From Epiperipatus broadwayi (Eukaryota > Onychophora > Udeonychophora > Euonychophora > Peripatidae), in the NCBI GenBank assembly GCA_028023455.1, contig JAQFVV010000546.1, positions 186,001-250,000 of the forward strand: a stretch of DNA of 64,000 nt, read 5' to 3'. This document shows positions 22,720 to 33,750 of the stretch, one piece after another. The notes under the pieces were generated by a model that made no database searches, was not told the origin of the DNA, and was given only the letters and a program-made list of their open reading frames with translations. Position numbers and translations under genes: made by a program. The stretch's first letter is position 1. Each line of letters opens with the position of its first letter.

Positions 22720-24127
22720 GAGGGCAAATATTATCTTGGCAAAACATTAATAATTTTATTTTATTTTATTTATCAGGGTTGCTTTTGAAACTATGATTTA
22801 TAAAACATTTTTGCTGATGAAAACATTCATTTCAATATATATATATCTTAAAGTGAATATATCAAAAACACAATTGAATCACTAGTCAAAATTAAAATTG
22901 CAAATCCACTTCAATGGTGTTTAAAAGGCAGACTTTTTAAATTTAGCTTAAAAAAGTCGGCTTTGGCAAAAAAAAACTATTGGTAGGGGATTTATAATTT
23001 TGGCCAATTATTTAATTGCGAATTATCTTGTATATAGTTTATGATATTGACTGGTTACATTTTTACATTGACAATATTATACATTTATATAAACAAAGAA
23101 CTATATAATCACTCAAGTCTGATGAATTAGTTGGAAATACTTTATTTGGAGTTTGCTGACTATTTATGATTGCATAAAATAAGCTAAAGCAAAATATTAC
23201 TGACAATGTAGATTTTAAACATAAATCTAGGGAAATTATAATGTTTTTTGTTTTTAATCCATGTTTTAATTTAATAGTAACAGTAATATAGTATTAAAAA
23301 ACTAATACATAAATATTCTCATTTTAATTTTCCGTTTTTTGTTATTGGTACATTAATTAAAGGTTGATTATGCTATATGTTTTTAAACAGTGATGGATGG
23401 AGTGATGGAGATAAATAATCTTAGATCAAGCTTAATCTGTCATTTCTGATATTCGAAGGTCTAATTGTTTTAAAATAATCTGTAAAGATAAGTATTTATC
23501 AAGACATTTAATCCACTATTTTTTTTTGTAGAAATATCCATAAAAAATCTACAATTTTGATAAGAAGGTGACCCTAGCGCAAATTATTTTCACCTCTTCA
23601 ATTTTTTTTTATTTTTAATTTTTATATTTTCAAAACCGAAAAAAATATTTTTAACAGTGTTATAAAATAATTTATAATTCTAAAATGAATATTGGATAAT
23701 GTTGTGCAAATTAATTTTCTTTAAAAGTATTTTAATTTAGTTTATTTGTTAAATTAATTCAAAACTCTTTTTAAAGTAAAATATTAAAATTATTTTCTAT
23801 CGTAAAGTTAATGTTTGAGATACATTAATGATCTCAGATTTACCATCACCACGAATAAATTTTTTTCTGCACTCTCAACTATTTTATTAATGTATAAATG
23901 ATTGAGATACAAATTTTTAATATTAAGGTATTATTATGACAGCCTCTAAAGATAATATATATATGTTATTGCTTTCAAATATATATATACATATATATAG
24001 CCTGTAAACAAATCAAGGCATTTGATTTAACAGAAATAAAGACTCTTGGATTTCTCTTTGAGATCTTAAAGGAATTGAGCAAAGCCAATTCCTAAAGTTC
24101 TTTCCATATGTTTTTGTCATTTCAGCT
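22720..24127. other. Intergenic AT-rich region, no gene seen
   Basis: AT runs and short (AT)n tracts near 23960-24000 only. Confidence 0.4.
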
Positions 24128-24249
<122 letters not shown>

Positions 24250-24346
24250 GTTTCAAAGAAAAGAACTTTATTGATAACCATAGAGTTACATTTGCTATAA
24301 GACACTTCGTATACATATATTTACATTGCTAGTGAGTAAACCAAGG
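24250..24346 (-). mobile_element. Tiny 3' end of the L1/Tx1-like LINE
   Basis: On the minus strand GTTATCAATAAAGTTC...TTTGAAACA runs into (TAA)n, matching the 3' termini at 24472 (GATCAATAAAGCC..TTGAAACG) and 51121 (GATCAATAAAGTTT..TTGAAACTT). Roughly 80-95 bp long and enclosed by ATT arrays on both sides. A severely 5'-truncated insertion. Confidence 0.65.
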
Positions 24347-24471
<125 letters not shown>

Positions 24472-24756
24472 GTTTCAATAAAGGCTTTATTGATCTCAAT
24501 GGTTTACATAAGTTTACATCTAGAAAAATTTGAAATTTAACATACAATGAATAATATTAGGGTAAACACATATAAATGAATTTAGTGGTTACACTTTGTG
24601 GTTAATGGACTATAACAATATAAAAATTAAAAAAGCAAAAATAATCAGAGTTGTCACTTTGAATGTTAGTTGTATGAGTTTTCCTTTGCAGCATTCACAG
24701 CATTGATGGTTGTTTTAACAATGACCATGTTGCTGCATATAAGTGGGGGTTGGTTA

Positions 24757-25638
24757 TTATTTTATCTCTATTTCAAATGTGTAGCAGTTTGTTGCTAAAT
24801 GTAGCTGGGTGTCGTCTGGTGTTATTGCCAATTTAAGAAAGTACATCGGGTGCACCAATACGCATCTTCCCTGAAAAGCAGCTATTATGTGATTAATGAT
24901 TGTACCCGGTTTTCTGTAGGTGTTACACATCATCTGTCGTGTTTGGTTAAGTGCTACACATTGATAAATAAAGTGGTCCAGTGTCTCTTCTGCTCGATGG
25001 CAGAGTCCACAGAAGGGGTCAATAGATATATACATTCTTTTATGATAAAGAAAGTGGGTTGTTGGCAAGGCAATGAGATTGATTTTCATGATAAAATCAA
25101 AGTATTTGGGCTCTAGAGCCCATTTTTTATATTCCTTGAGTAGTCTCTTGTTGCTAATTCCTAGCATAGGTTGTATAACATTAGTATCTGCTTCTCTGTT
25201 TATTAAACCATAAATATCCCAGTATGAATACTTATGAAAATACTGTTCTGGATTCTTGTCTGTGGTTTTGCATTGGTATATAATGTTGGTGAAAAAGGAA
25301 CCTTTTGGAGGTGGTCTATCTGTTGGAGTAACTTCTAGCAAGTGGTTAATTTTGGGGTATTTGGCAAGTATTGTGATTATTGAGTTCCTTAACTTCTGTA
25401 TATGAAAAACATTGATGTTGTGCAAGCCAAGTCCATTTTTTATTAGAGGTTGGCTAAGTTTTTTTGTGGAAATTGCTACTGTTTTTCTGGCCCAAAGTAG
25501 TTTATTATATATGGTTTTAATTTTTGAAATGAACCCCTTTGAGAATGAAATAACTGGCACATAGTAAGTTATTTTGGTTGTGATAAGCTGGTTAATTAAC
25601 TGTACTTTGGAATATAGTGAAAGATATGCCTTGGACAA
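24757..25638 (-). pseudogene. LINE ORF2, post-RT C-terminal domain
   Basis: Encodes the region after the RT palm: SLSKAYLSLYSKVQLINQL, ITYYVPVISFSK, NGLGLHNI, VTPTDRPPPKGSFF, and the zinc motif CGLCHRAEETLDHFIYQC (C-x2-C-x8-H-x4-C), typical of L1/Tx1-type ORF2 C-termini. Offset by a frameshift near 25620 from the RT frame. The truncated copy at 51.1-52.4 kb encodes the same domain (SLSKAYLSIYAKVQLINKL), which supports the reading. Confidence 0.85.
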
Positions 25639-27134
25639 GGAGTTATAATTTTTGTGGCTTCTTCTTTAAGTTTATTTTGGATATGACATCTCATTCCTGT
25701 AATTCCCATATGAAATGGGAACCCAAGGAAAGAGTTTGGTTTTGATTTGTAAATTGATGTACATGGTTTACCTGTGTATAGATACCAGGCTGTGGTTTTT
25801 GCTGGATTAAATGATAATTCATATTTTTGTGAATATTCTTGTAATATCTTTTGGAGTTGCGGTATTTGTTTTTTTGATGTTAGGAATATGGTAACATCAT
25901 CCATATAGGCGATGCATGTAGTGCGCTGTGTTGTGTCTGGTATCTCGATCCCAGTAAATGCATTTTGTATGCTTTTAATAAGGGGATTGATGTAAAATAT
26001 AAACAATAGTGAACTAAGAGGGGATCCTTGGGATATAGATTTGGTGGGTGTGAAAGATGGTGAGTTTCTTCCATTTAAAGTTATATGGATCTCTCTGTTC
26101 AGAAGCAGGTTAGCAATTATATATAGATGTGTTCTAGGAATTTCTGTGTCTTTTAGCATTTTTAGAAGTGTGTATATATTGACTGAGTCAAATGCAGCTT
26201 CTATATCAAGCTGCACAACAACGGGTCCGTATTTTTTCCGCTGTTTTACTGTTGCTAGAATTGCTTTGAAGAATAAAGCTGCTTCTGTTGTTGAAGAGTT
26301 TTTCTTTGCATATTGTGCTTCGGAGATAAGTGGCATTATATACGGTTCAATTTCATCTTTAATAATTTTCTCCATAATTTTGATGGGCAAAGGTCCCATA
26401 GATATTGGTCTGAGGTCTGTAATAGGTGGAATAATTGCTTTCTTTTTATTATAGGGTACTATGGCTATTGGATAGACACCCTCCATGGGTTGAATTTGTT
26501 GTGCTAGATGGTTTGCTAACTGACACAAATATTCTGTTGTGAATTTACTTAGATGCTTTAATACAAACAATGGAACTCCAGGACTACCTGGATGGCAAGC
26601 GTTTCGAATAGTATTTAGTTTTGTTGTGAATAGATCTTTTGTGAATGGGGTTTTTGTCTCTGGTGGGCCAAACAGATTGTGTGGTATTTTATATGGTTGT
26701 CTTTCTTGTAATTTCTCTTTAAAATATTCAAAAATTGGCATAATCATATTGTGTCCTGCATATGTTCCACTATTTGTATATAGTGCCATTGGCACTTTTA
26801 CATCTGGTTGGTTCCCCAGTGCCCATCTTATATAATCTCTTGTCCAAGTGTGTGGCCTGGTTAGGCATACCTTGCTTTTCTTTATCTTCAGATAGCTTTT
26901 GAGTTCTTCACATGCTTTATTGTATGCATGTGTAAGCTTGAATATATACTGCTGGGTGCAGTGTGATGGGTTAATCATGATTATTCTCTGGTGTAACTGA
27001 TCTGCCAGAGACAAAAGTCTTGATGGTGGAGGTTGTTTTTTTGTTATATGGTTGATGTTAAAGGACAACATTCCCATAAATGCTAGATATTTCTGGACCA
27101 GGTTCAAAGTCATATCTTTGATTTTGTTTAGCAT
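25596..27134 (-). pseudogene. LINE ORF2, reverse transcriptase
   Basis: RT motifs in order: LRPISMGPLPIKIMEKI (block 2), AQYAKKNSSTTEAALFF, VVVQLDIEAAFDSVNI (catalytic Asp), SISQGSPLSSLLFIFYINPL, and IAYMDDVTIFL (catalytic YMDD instead of the common Y/FADD), then SFNPAKTTAWYL and SFLGFPFHMG. Upstream is a linker with HTWTRDYIRWALG and KTPFTKDLFTTKLN. All RT catalytic residues are present. The frame ends in a frameshift, reading HIFHYIPKYS before a stop, where the correct frame gives SLSKAYL. Confidence 0.9.
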
Positions 27135-27889
27135 TATGTAGGTCTCAGAGAACAGAAATTCAGGGGTTGTTTCTGGGAGTAAAACTCTTATTGTTCTTGT
27201 AAGTGGAAAGGGTGATATTTGAATTTGGGCACAGTCAATTGTGACTATTTGAGCTGAGTGATCGGAAAAGTTGAGGGAGTTAGTTTTATTTCAATAAGGT
27301 GGTGAAGCATTGGAGAATAAAAGCACAGATCAATAAGTGAAGAGAAGCGATTATTGTGGAAAGAGATGGCATCATCTGGCAAAAAACCTTGGCCACTCAT
27401 TAGTGGTATGTTTATTCTGTGAAGCCAACATTGGGTAAATTCCTGATATTTTAAATTAAAATCTCCAATTAAGATGGTTGGGTTTGAAGTTGTAGCTAAC
27501 CTTGAATTAATGTTTGCAATTATGGTATCTATTTTTTTATCCTGTAAAGGCATATATACAAAAACCAGATTTATTGTTATGCTTTTTTGGTTGAAGGTTG
27601 CAATTAATAAGTTCATGTCAATGTGAATTATTTTGAACATTGTGAATGGGCAATTTCTAGCAATTATGAGTCCAGTTCCAGCTGAGGGAGAGGAAGAGTC
27701 TCTGGAGCATGCACAGAAACCTTCCATATTTAAATGTTTGGCTGGGTCAGTTTGTGATCCAGCATAAATTTTTGTCTCAAGTATACCAAGCAAGTGTGGT
27801 TGTATATCCTTGATCCAATGTTTTAACTTATTAATTTTTGAGGTTGAGTTCAAACCCCTGACATTGATTGCCACAATTTTTATTTTCAT
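27135..27889 (-). pseudogene. LINE ORF2, apurinic-like endonuclease
   Basis: ATG at 27889 begins MKIKIVAINVRGLNS (Asn9), then LLGILETK (Glu38), FVYMPLQ (111-117), ILIGDFNLK (GDFN 142-145) and SSLIDLCF. The open frame stops at 27245, but the shifted frame reads NFSDHSAQIVTIDC (catalytic His of SDH) and continues to FLFSETYIMLNKIK at the RT segment. One frameshift near 27265 therefore breaks an otherwise conserved domain. Confidence 0.88.
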
Positions 27890-27917
27890 TATATGTTTTT
27901 TGATTGAGATTTAAATA

Positions 27918-28851
27918 TTAGGGTTGATCTGGTGTTTCTTCCCATTCATTCTCATATTCCATTTCCAGATCTTCATCTGTTTCCACTGTAGTTGTATTGT
28001 TGTGATCAGAAAGGCTAAGGTTGGCTTCTGTTTTGATTTTTTTGGGCCTTCTATTTTTCCTTGGTGGGCGGCCTGGTCTTCTTCTTTGTTCTGTGTTAGC
28101 TTTGGTGATTTGAGGCATATTTGGGGTGATAGCTTCCATAATTTCCATTGTTGTATTATTTTTAATATTGGGTGTTTGGTGTGTTATATATATTTTTTCT
28201 TGATCACTATTACTGTGTGAGTTTATTTGTTCTTTTATTATCTCTTTTTCATCAGTATTTTTGGTAGGCTGACTTAGATTGTGCGCTATTTTTTCCATTG
28301 GAGTCTCTTGAGGTTGTTGACTTTCTGTTTTTTTATCAGTGGGGGTTTGAATTCTATTGGTTGATTTTGTTGATAAATCCAGAATTTCAGGTGCTGGCAA
28401 CGTGTGTGCAGTTTTTTTATTATTCAATTGCTGTTGATCTGTGGTTTTTTTATTAATTTTTTCTTGTTTATTAGTTGTTTTCGTTATCAGTTTTGTACTG
28501 TTTGATTCCGGTTGGTGAGCTTCTGTTGGTTGATCTTCAGAGCTCGGTTGGTTTTTTTGGTTGATTTTGGTGTTGCAATCGATTGCTAAGTGTCCGGTTT
28601 CACCGCACGCAAAACATCTCGGCCTTAATCCTTTTATGTGAATAGTCAGTATTGCATTCTGGTCAATTATTTGTGTTGGAATATCCTCTGGGTTTACATT
28701 GTCATTCAGCTTTATTTTGAAATGAAAGTTGTTGCTGAAAACCGGTATGGGGGTGTCGGATAAGTAGATTTGTTTTATATAAATAGCTTTGCCAAATGAC
28801 TGTATTAATTTTTGAAAATCCTGAATGGTATATCCGAAGTAAGTGTTTTTA
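27918..28851 (-). CDS. LINE ORF1 with CCHC zinc knuckle (5' end in ATT array)
   Basis: The frame is open from the ATT array to the stop at 27918, about 310 residues. The start is lost or lies in or beyond the array. The N-terminal part (NTYFGYTIQDFQKLIQSFGK, FSNNFHFKIKLND) is compatible with the RNA-binding part of LINE ORF1. Then comes RPRCFACGETGHLAIDC, a perfect C-x2-C-x4-H-x4-C knuckle, followed by a long hydrophilic Gln/Asn/Thr/Lys-rich tail with RRRPGRPPRKNRRPKK, a nuclear-localisation or AT-hook-like stretch. ORF1 proteins package the LINE RNA. The ATT array would read poly-Ile in this frame. Confidence 0.75.
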
Positions 28852-29111
<260 letters not shown>

Positions 29112-30768
29112 GCTGTCTCTTGTAGAAGTAGGACGTGTTTTTTCCCCTCTCTTAAAAGTATTGGAATTTTTTTTTTAAAGGAGCCTCTCGTTATTTATTT
29201 TATCAGCTTTTTTGGATATCAAACCGGTTTCTTCTATGTTATTATATGGACAAAGGGCTTAAGTCAACATTAGTTTTATGGTAGACATCATTTAATTTGG
29301 AACTATGTTTATAAGATTTATACATTTTATAAATCTTTGATCAAGGATTAACATGTGCATATTTTCTGTGAAATTAATTGGATCAAAATATGTTTTTTTA
29401 TGGATTTTCACTTTTTCTATTGTTCTAGTATAATTGATCTTTTGACAACTGCAGATATACTTTGACGTCAAAATTAATTAATTGAAGTAGCTTATTTTAA
29501 TGGATTTTTCATAATGGTTTTTTTTAATGGATTGTTTACTGTGGTCTAATACGCCTTGGGAATTTTATAAATAAATGAATTTTTTAGTGGTTTTTTTTTT
29601 TTTGAGAGAGAGATCTTTACTGAGAACTAATATGCCTGGAGGATATTTTTAGTAAAGCTTATAGTTTATTTTTGGAAACTATTTTTCATTATTTTATTTT
29701 TATGGTTTATTGGTATTATAAGATTTATTGACTATTATATCGGTTTATACAAAAATCTACTATAAAGTTTTAATTTGACATTTTTTTATTTATTTTTAAA
29801 TAATTTATTCAATTTGGATAAGATTGATAAGTTATTGCTTTCAATTACTTAGTGATTTCTTATCTTCATATAATCTAGTATTTTCCAAGTTACTTCACCT
29901 TAGGATATTTATCTTTTCTTTAAACTTGTTTGAAACATATGTTTATATGTAAATTTGCTTATGGATATGGAGCATATTACAGATATAATGTATACAATTG
30001 GATATTTTATTTACATATACATTACTTCACTTTTATAATATATAATGGCACCTTTTTTATTTTTATTTATAATATATAACAAGATTTGAACATTTTCTAT
30101 AGCTTGTCCTTTGAGTTTATACAATGTTTATGGAAGACAAAAACATTTATAAGGGATTCTTTGTTAATAGAAATAACAAATTTGATTTATTATATCGTTT
30201 TGAAGAAAGACTGTCTGATTAATTTTCAATTGATATAAAATGTTATTTCATAAACAATTAAGACATAGTGATTTTGATATTTTTAATAATTTTATTTTGG
30301 ACATTGTTTGTTTTTATATATATATAGTACAATTGAATATGTTTATATAATTTACCTAATATATTATTGTGATGTTTAATAATCTTGTCTTGGATATTGT
30401 TTGTTTTTTATATATATAGTACAATTGAATATATATTTATATAATTTACCTAATATATAATTGTGATATATTTAATAATCTTGTCTTGGATATTGTTTGT
30501 TTTTTATATATATAGTACAATTTAATATATATTTATATAATTTAATTAATACATAATTTTTGTATTTCCTTAGATTTGTTTTTCCCAATTTTATTAATTT
30601 TTTTTTTGTTAAGTAACAGATATTGCCATTGTTTGTTTTATAATTAAATTATTTTACTATAATGCATTTATTCACTTTATTATTTTTAGTCTAAGGGATT
30701 TAATTGTGTACTTAGATGGGATTTATTTATTATCCTGTATCTACTTTTTTTTGTTAGTTATATTTTAG
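29112..30768 (+). promoter_or_regulatory. 5' UTR of the CR1-group LINE with tandem monomers
   Basis: Begins right after the ATT array with GCTGTCTCTTGTAGAAG. At 30280-30550 three units of 93-96 bp are repeated (GGATATTGTTTG at 30299, 30392, 30488), each with TATATATATAGTACAATT. This resembles the monomeric promoter repeats of some LINE 5' UTRs. Promoter function is inferred. Confidence 0.55.
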
Positions 30769-33612
30769 ATGGCGCCTTTTAAATTTCCTTGTGCTTTGTG
30801 TTTGTCTGATATTTTTGGTAGACAAAAATTTTTAAAATGCTTGGGTTTTTGTGGCCTTAGATACCATATAGTATGTTATAATTTATTTAATAAAGATACT
30901 TCCATTGATTCTATTAATAATACCTCTGAATTTTTATGTGAATACTGTAGCTCTTATTATAAGAAGGCTTCTGTTATTTTGAATTCTTATGTCTCCCAAA
31001 TTTCTACGATGAATTCATCTCTTTCTGTTTTATCTGATACTGATATAATCTCTGATTCTAGCTCAGTTTCATCTGTTTGTAAGGTCTGTTCTATTGCTAT
31101 ATTGGATCCTGCTAACTGCATCAATTGTTCTGGTCAATGTCAGGGGAAGTTTCATACCTCTTGTCTTAGATTAAGTAAAGTTGATGCTGATATTTTTCAT
31201 ACTATTGGTTCTGGCTTCTATAAATGTATAGAGTGTAATTATATGTCTAAGGTATTTTTGACAGATAATATTGCTGATAATCCTGTTTTAGATAATGTGT
31301 TTCAGATAGTTCAGTTAACTAATTGTGTGACTAGTAGAATTAATGGAGATAATTGTGTTATAAATTCTATTGTAAATGAATTTGATAAAAATAAAGATTT
31401 GTTGCCCTTACATTATCTTTCTAAGATAGATGTTGACTTATCTTCTAATAATGGGAATAATTATATTGCAAACTCTACTGTAATTGAAGTTGACAAAAAT
31501 AAAATCAATAATGGAAATAATAATGCTGGAAACTCTCCTGTAAATGAATGTGATGAATATAAAACTGTTTTATTTTTAGATGATCTTTCTAATGTTGATG
31601 CTGATGTATCCCCTAATAATATTGACTTATTTCCTAATAATATTGACTTATTTCCTAAGATTGGAAATAATAGTGTTGGAAAGTTTGTTATAGATGAGTT
31701 TGACAATAATAAAGCTGTTTCATCTTTGGACAATCTTTCTAATGCAGATGTTGATATGGATTTATCCACTAATAATATTGACTTACTTCCTAAGATTGGA
31801 AATAATAATATTGGAAACTTTGCTGTTAATGAATTTGACTCTGCTAATAATGTTAAAAATATAGATAGTTTAATTGACAGTGTTATTCATGATTCTAGCA
31901 ATTTTTCTTTTGAAATGATTTTATCTCTTCCTATTTCTTTTATATATAATTTAATAATTGAAATGTCTCATCGTTGTAGGAATTCTTCAGTGATCAAAGA
32001 TAAACTTATTAATACTAATGCTATTGGTACTCAATGCATGTTATCATCTTCCGAATATCCTGATCAAATTTTTAGTTCTATTCCTGGAGATTATTCCTCT
32101 TCTGTTGAAGGTGGTAACATTGTATGTTCATCTTCATCCAATTGCCTTGAAGATCTTGGTAAAAATGTTAATACTAATGATATTGGCACTCAATGCATTT
32201 TGTCATCTTCTGAATATCCTGATCAAATTTTTAGTTCTTCCATTGCTAGGGATCATTCTTCAGCCTATTGCCCTGAAGATCTTGGTGAAAATATCAAATT
32301 GGATGATTGTGTTCCTGAAGTTAATTTAGTTAGTGATGAAATTAATTATAATAATAATAATAATAATGTATTTATGAATTTGCCTCATTCCAAATTTAAA
32401 AGTAGATGTTTTTATAACTCATCCTGGCTTGAGGTAAATTCCATTAGTGATTGCTTTTCTGATTCTGGTTTTTTTTCTCATGGTAAATTTAAATCACCAA
32501 ATTTTTTTTTTGTGGGGAAAAGAGATAATGGAAGTTTTCCTGTTACTTTATCTTCTTTAAAGTCTGTGAAATCTAAAAAACTAAATTATCCAGCTGCAGT
32601 TTCTAAAGTCATTCCAGCTCATAATTTACAGAGTGCTTCTTTTATGGATAAAAGATATAATGGAGGTCTTCCTGTTAATGTATCTTCCCTAAAGTCTATT
32701 AGTCATAAAATTCTTAATTATCCAGATACTGCTCCCAAATTTACTCCAGCTTATAGATCACATTCACTTAACTTTCATTCAAATAGTAACTATCGGATGA
32801 ATCATTCTGGATACTCTTCTTTATCTTCTAGTAAAAATGACTTTTCTAGAACTAAAAAAATTAATATATCTGATGGATTTAATAAATCTAATTTTGCTAA
32901 TGTTTATTCTAAGTCTGTTAGACATAAAATTCTTAATTATCCAGATATTGCTCCCAAATTCATTCCAGCTTATAGTTCACATTCACTTGACTTTCATTCA
33001 AATAGTAACTATCGGATAAATCATTCTGGATACTCTTCTTTATCTTCTAATAAAAATGATTTTTCAAGAACTAAAAAAATTAATATATCTGATGGATTTA
33101 ATAAATCTAATTTTGCTAATGTTTATTCTAAGTCTGTTAGACATAAAATTCTTAATTATCCAGATTTTGCTCCCAAATTCATTCCAGCTTATAGATCACA
33201 TTCACTTGACTTTCATTCAAATAGTAACTATTGGATAAATCATTCTGGATACTCCTCTTTATCTTCTAGTAAAAATGATTTTTCAAGGACTAATAAAACT
33301 AATATATCTGATGGATTTAATAAATCTAATTTTGCTGATGTTTATTCTAATACTAATATAACTTATAATAGATATTTTCTTTCTAATATGCCAGTAAATC
33401 TCAGTTCAAAAGATATTACAGTATTTCTTGAAAATAATTTACAAACTAGCATTGTTTGTCATAAAGTTAATATGAATAATTCTAAGTCTTCTTGCTTTTA
33501 TGTTTCTGTTTCTGCACATAAACATAATGAAATAATATCCCCCAATTTATGGCCTTGCGGTGCTTCCATTTCTTTTTTTTATGGATCTCTGGCTAGTTCT
33601 CTAAGGTTTTAA
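30769..33612 (+). CDS. CR1-group LINE ORF1 protein, 947 residues
   Basis: ATG start and an uninterrupted frame. Residues 8-60 form a C4HC3 PHD-like finger (C8, C11, C24, C28, H33, C36, C57, C60). Residues 104-156 form a second one (CKVC..., FHTSC, KCIEC). Such fingers occur in ORF1 of CR1-type LINEs and probably serve binding to nucleic acid or chromatin. The middle is Asn/Asp/Ser-rich with degenerate internal duplications (NNIDLFPKIGNN; IGTQC..LSSSEYPDQIFSS twice). Residues about 641-859 are three 73-residue tandem repeats. The length is large for the family, and the repeats explain part of it. The intact 2.8-kb frame suggests recent activity. Confidence 0.85.
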   Translation: MAPFKFPCALCLSDIFGRQKFLKCLGFCGLRYHIVCYNLFNKDTSIDSINNTSEFLCEYCSSYYKKASVILNSYVSQISTMNSSLSVLSDTDIISDSSSVSSVCKVCSIAILDPANCINCSGQCQGKFHTSCLRLSKVDADIFHTIGSGFYKCIECNYMSKVFLTDNIADNPVLDNVFQIVQLTNCVTSRINGDNCVINSIVNEFDKNKDLLPLHYLSKIDVDLSSNNGNNYIANSTVIEVDKNKINNGNNNAGNSPVNECDEYKTVLFLDDLSNVDADVSPNNIDLFPNNIDLFPKIGNNSVGKFVIDEFDNNKAVSSLDNLSNADVDMDLSTNNIDLLPKIGNNNIGNFAVNEFDSANNVKNIDSLIDSVIHDSSNFSFEMILSLPISFIYNLIIEMSHRCRNSSVIKDKLINTNAIGTQCMLSSSEYPDQIFSSIPGDYSSSVEGGNIVCSSSSNCLEDLGKNVNTNDIGTQCILSSSEYPDQIFSSSIARDHSSAYCPEDLGENIKLDDCVPEVNLVSDEINYNNNNNNVFMNLPHSKFKSRCFYNSSWLEVNSISDCFSDSGFFSHGKFKSPNFFFVGKRDNGSFPVTLSSLKSVKSKKLNYPAAVSKVIPAHNLQSASFMDKRYNGGLPVNVSSLKSISHKILNYPDTAPKFTPAYRSHSLNFHSNSNYRMNHSGYSSLSSSKNDFSRTKKINISDGFNKSNFANVYSKSVRHKILNYPDIAPKFIPAYSSHSLDFHSNSNYRINHSGYSSLSSNKNDFSRTKKINISDGFNKSNFANVYSKSVRHKILNYPDFAPKFIPAYRSHSLDFHSNSNYWINHSGYSSLSSSKNDFSRTNKTNISDGFNKSNFADVYSNTNITYNRYFLSNMPVNLSSKDITVFLENNLQTSIVCHKVNMNNSKSSCFYVSVSAHKHNEIISPNLWPCGASISFFYGSLASSLRF
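32689..33345 (+). repeat. Three 219-bp in-frame tandem repeats in ORF1
   Basis: Units begin at 32689, 32908 and 33127, exactly 219 bp apart, each coding 73 residues: HKILNYPD, APKFIPAY, SHSLDFHSNSNY, NHSGYSSLSS, DFSRTKK, SDGFNKSNFA. A degenerate partial unit (KKLNYPAAVSKVIPAH) precedes them. Frame preservation in all units suggests expansion within a coding context. Confidence 0.95.
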
Positions 33613-33750
33613 GAGAATTTATTTTGTTTTACTATCTATTTTATCTATTTTATTTTATTTATTTATTTTTATTTATTTATTTTTTCTTTATCACTTTTTT
33701 TTTCTCTTTTTGGTTTTATTTGTGTTGTTTCCATTATCTTTGTGGGTAAC

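Larger units (their letters stand above)
24472..28851 (-). mobile_element. L1/Tx1-like non-LTR retrotransposon
   Basis: Two-ORF LINE on the minus strand. ORF1 (28851-27918) has a CCHC knuckle. ORF2 (27889-24757) has EN, RT and a C-terminal cysteine-histidine motif. The 3' UTR is about 285 bp and ends CAATAAAGCC..TTGAAACG-(TAA)n. ORF1 stop and ORF2 start are 28 bp apart. ORF2 carries two frameshifts. The 5' end runs directly into (ATT)n, so the element is either 5'-truncated there or was inserted into the array. Clade assignment from motifs is inference. Confidence 0.85.

Noticed and set aside
26041-26835. Plus-strand frames at 26041, 26313 and 26539
   Set aside because: Antisense to the LINE reverse transcriptase.
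30280-30550. CRISPR-like array
   Set aside because: Units are contiguous 93-96-bp monomers without unique spacers, in a LINE 5' UTR of a eukaryotic genome.
31461-33238. Frames overlapping CR1-group ORF1 in other phases or strands
   Set aside because: Out-of-frame or antisense shadows of the 947-residue ORF1, repeated only because of its 219-bp units.
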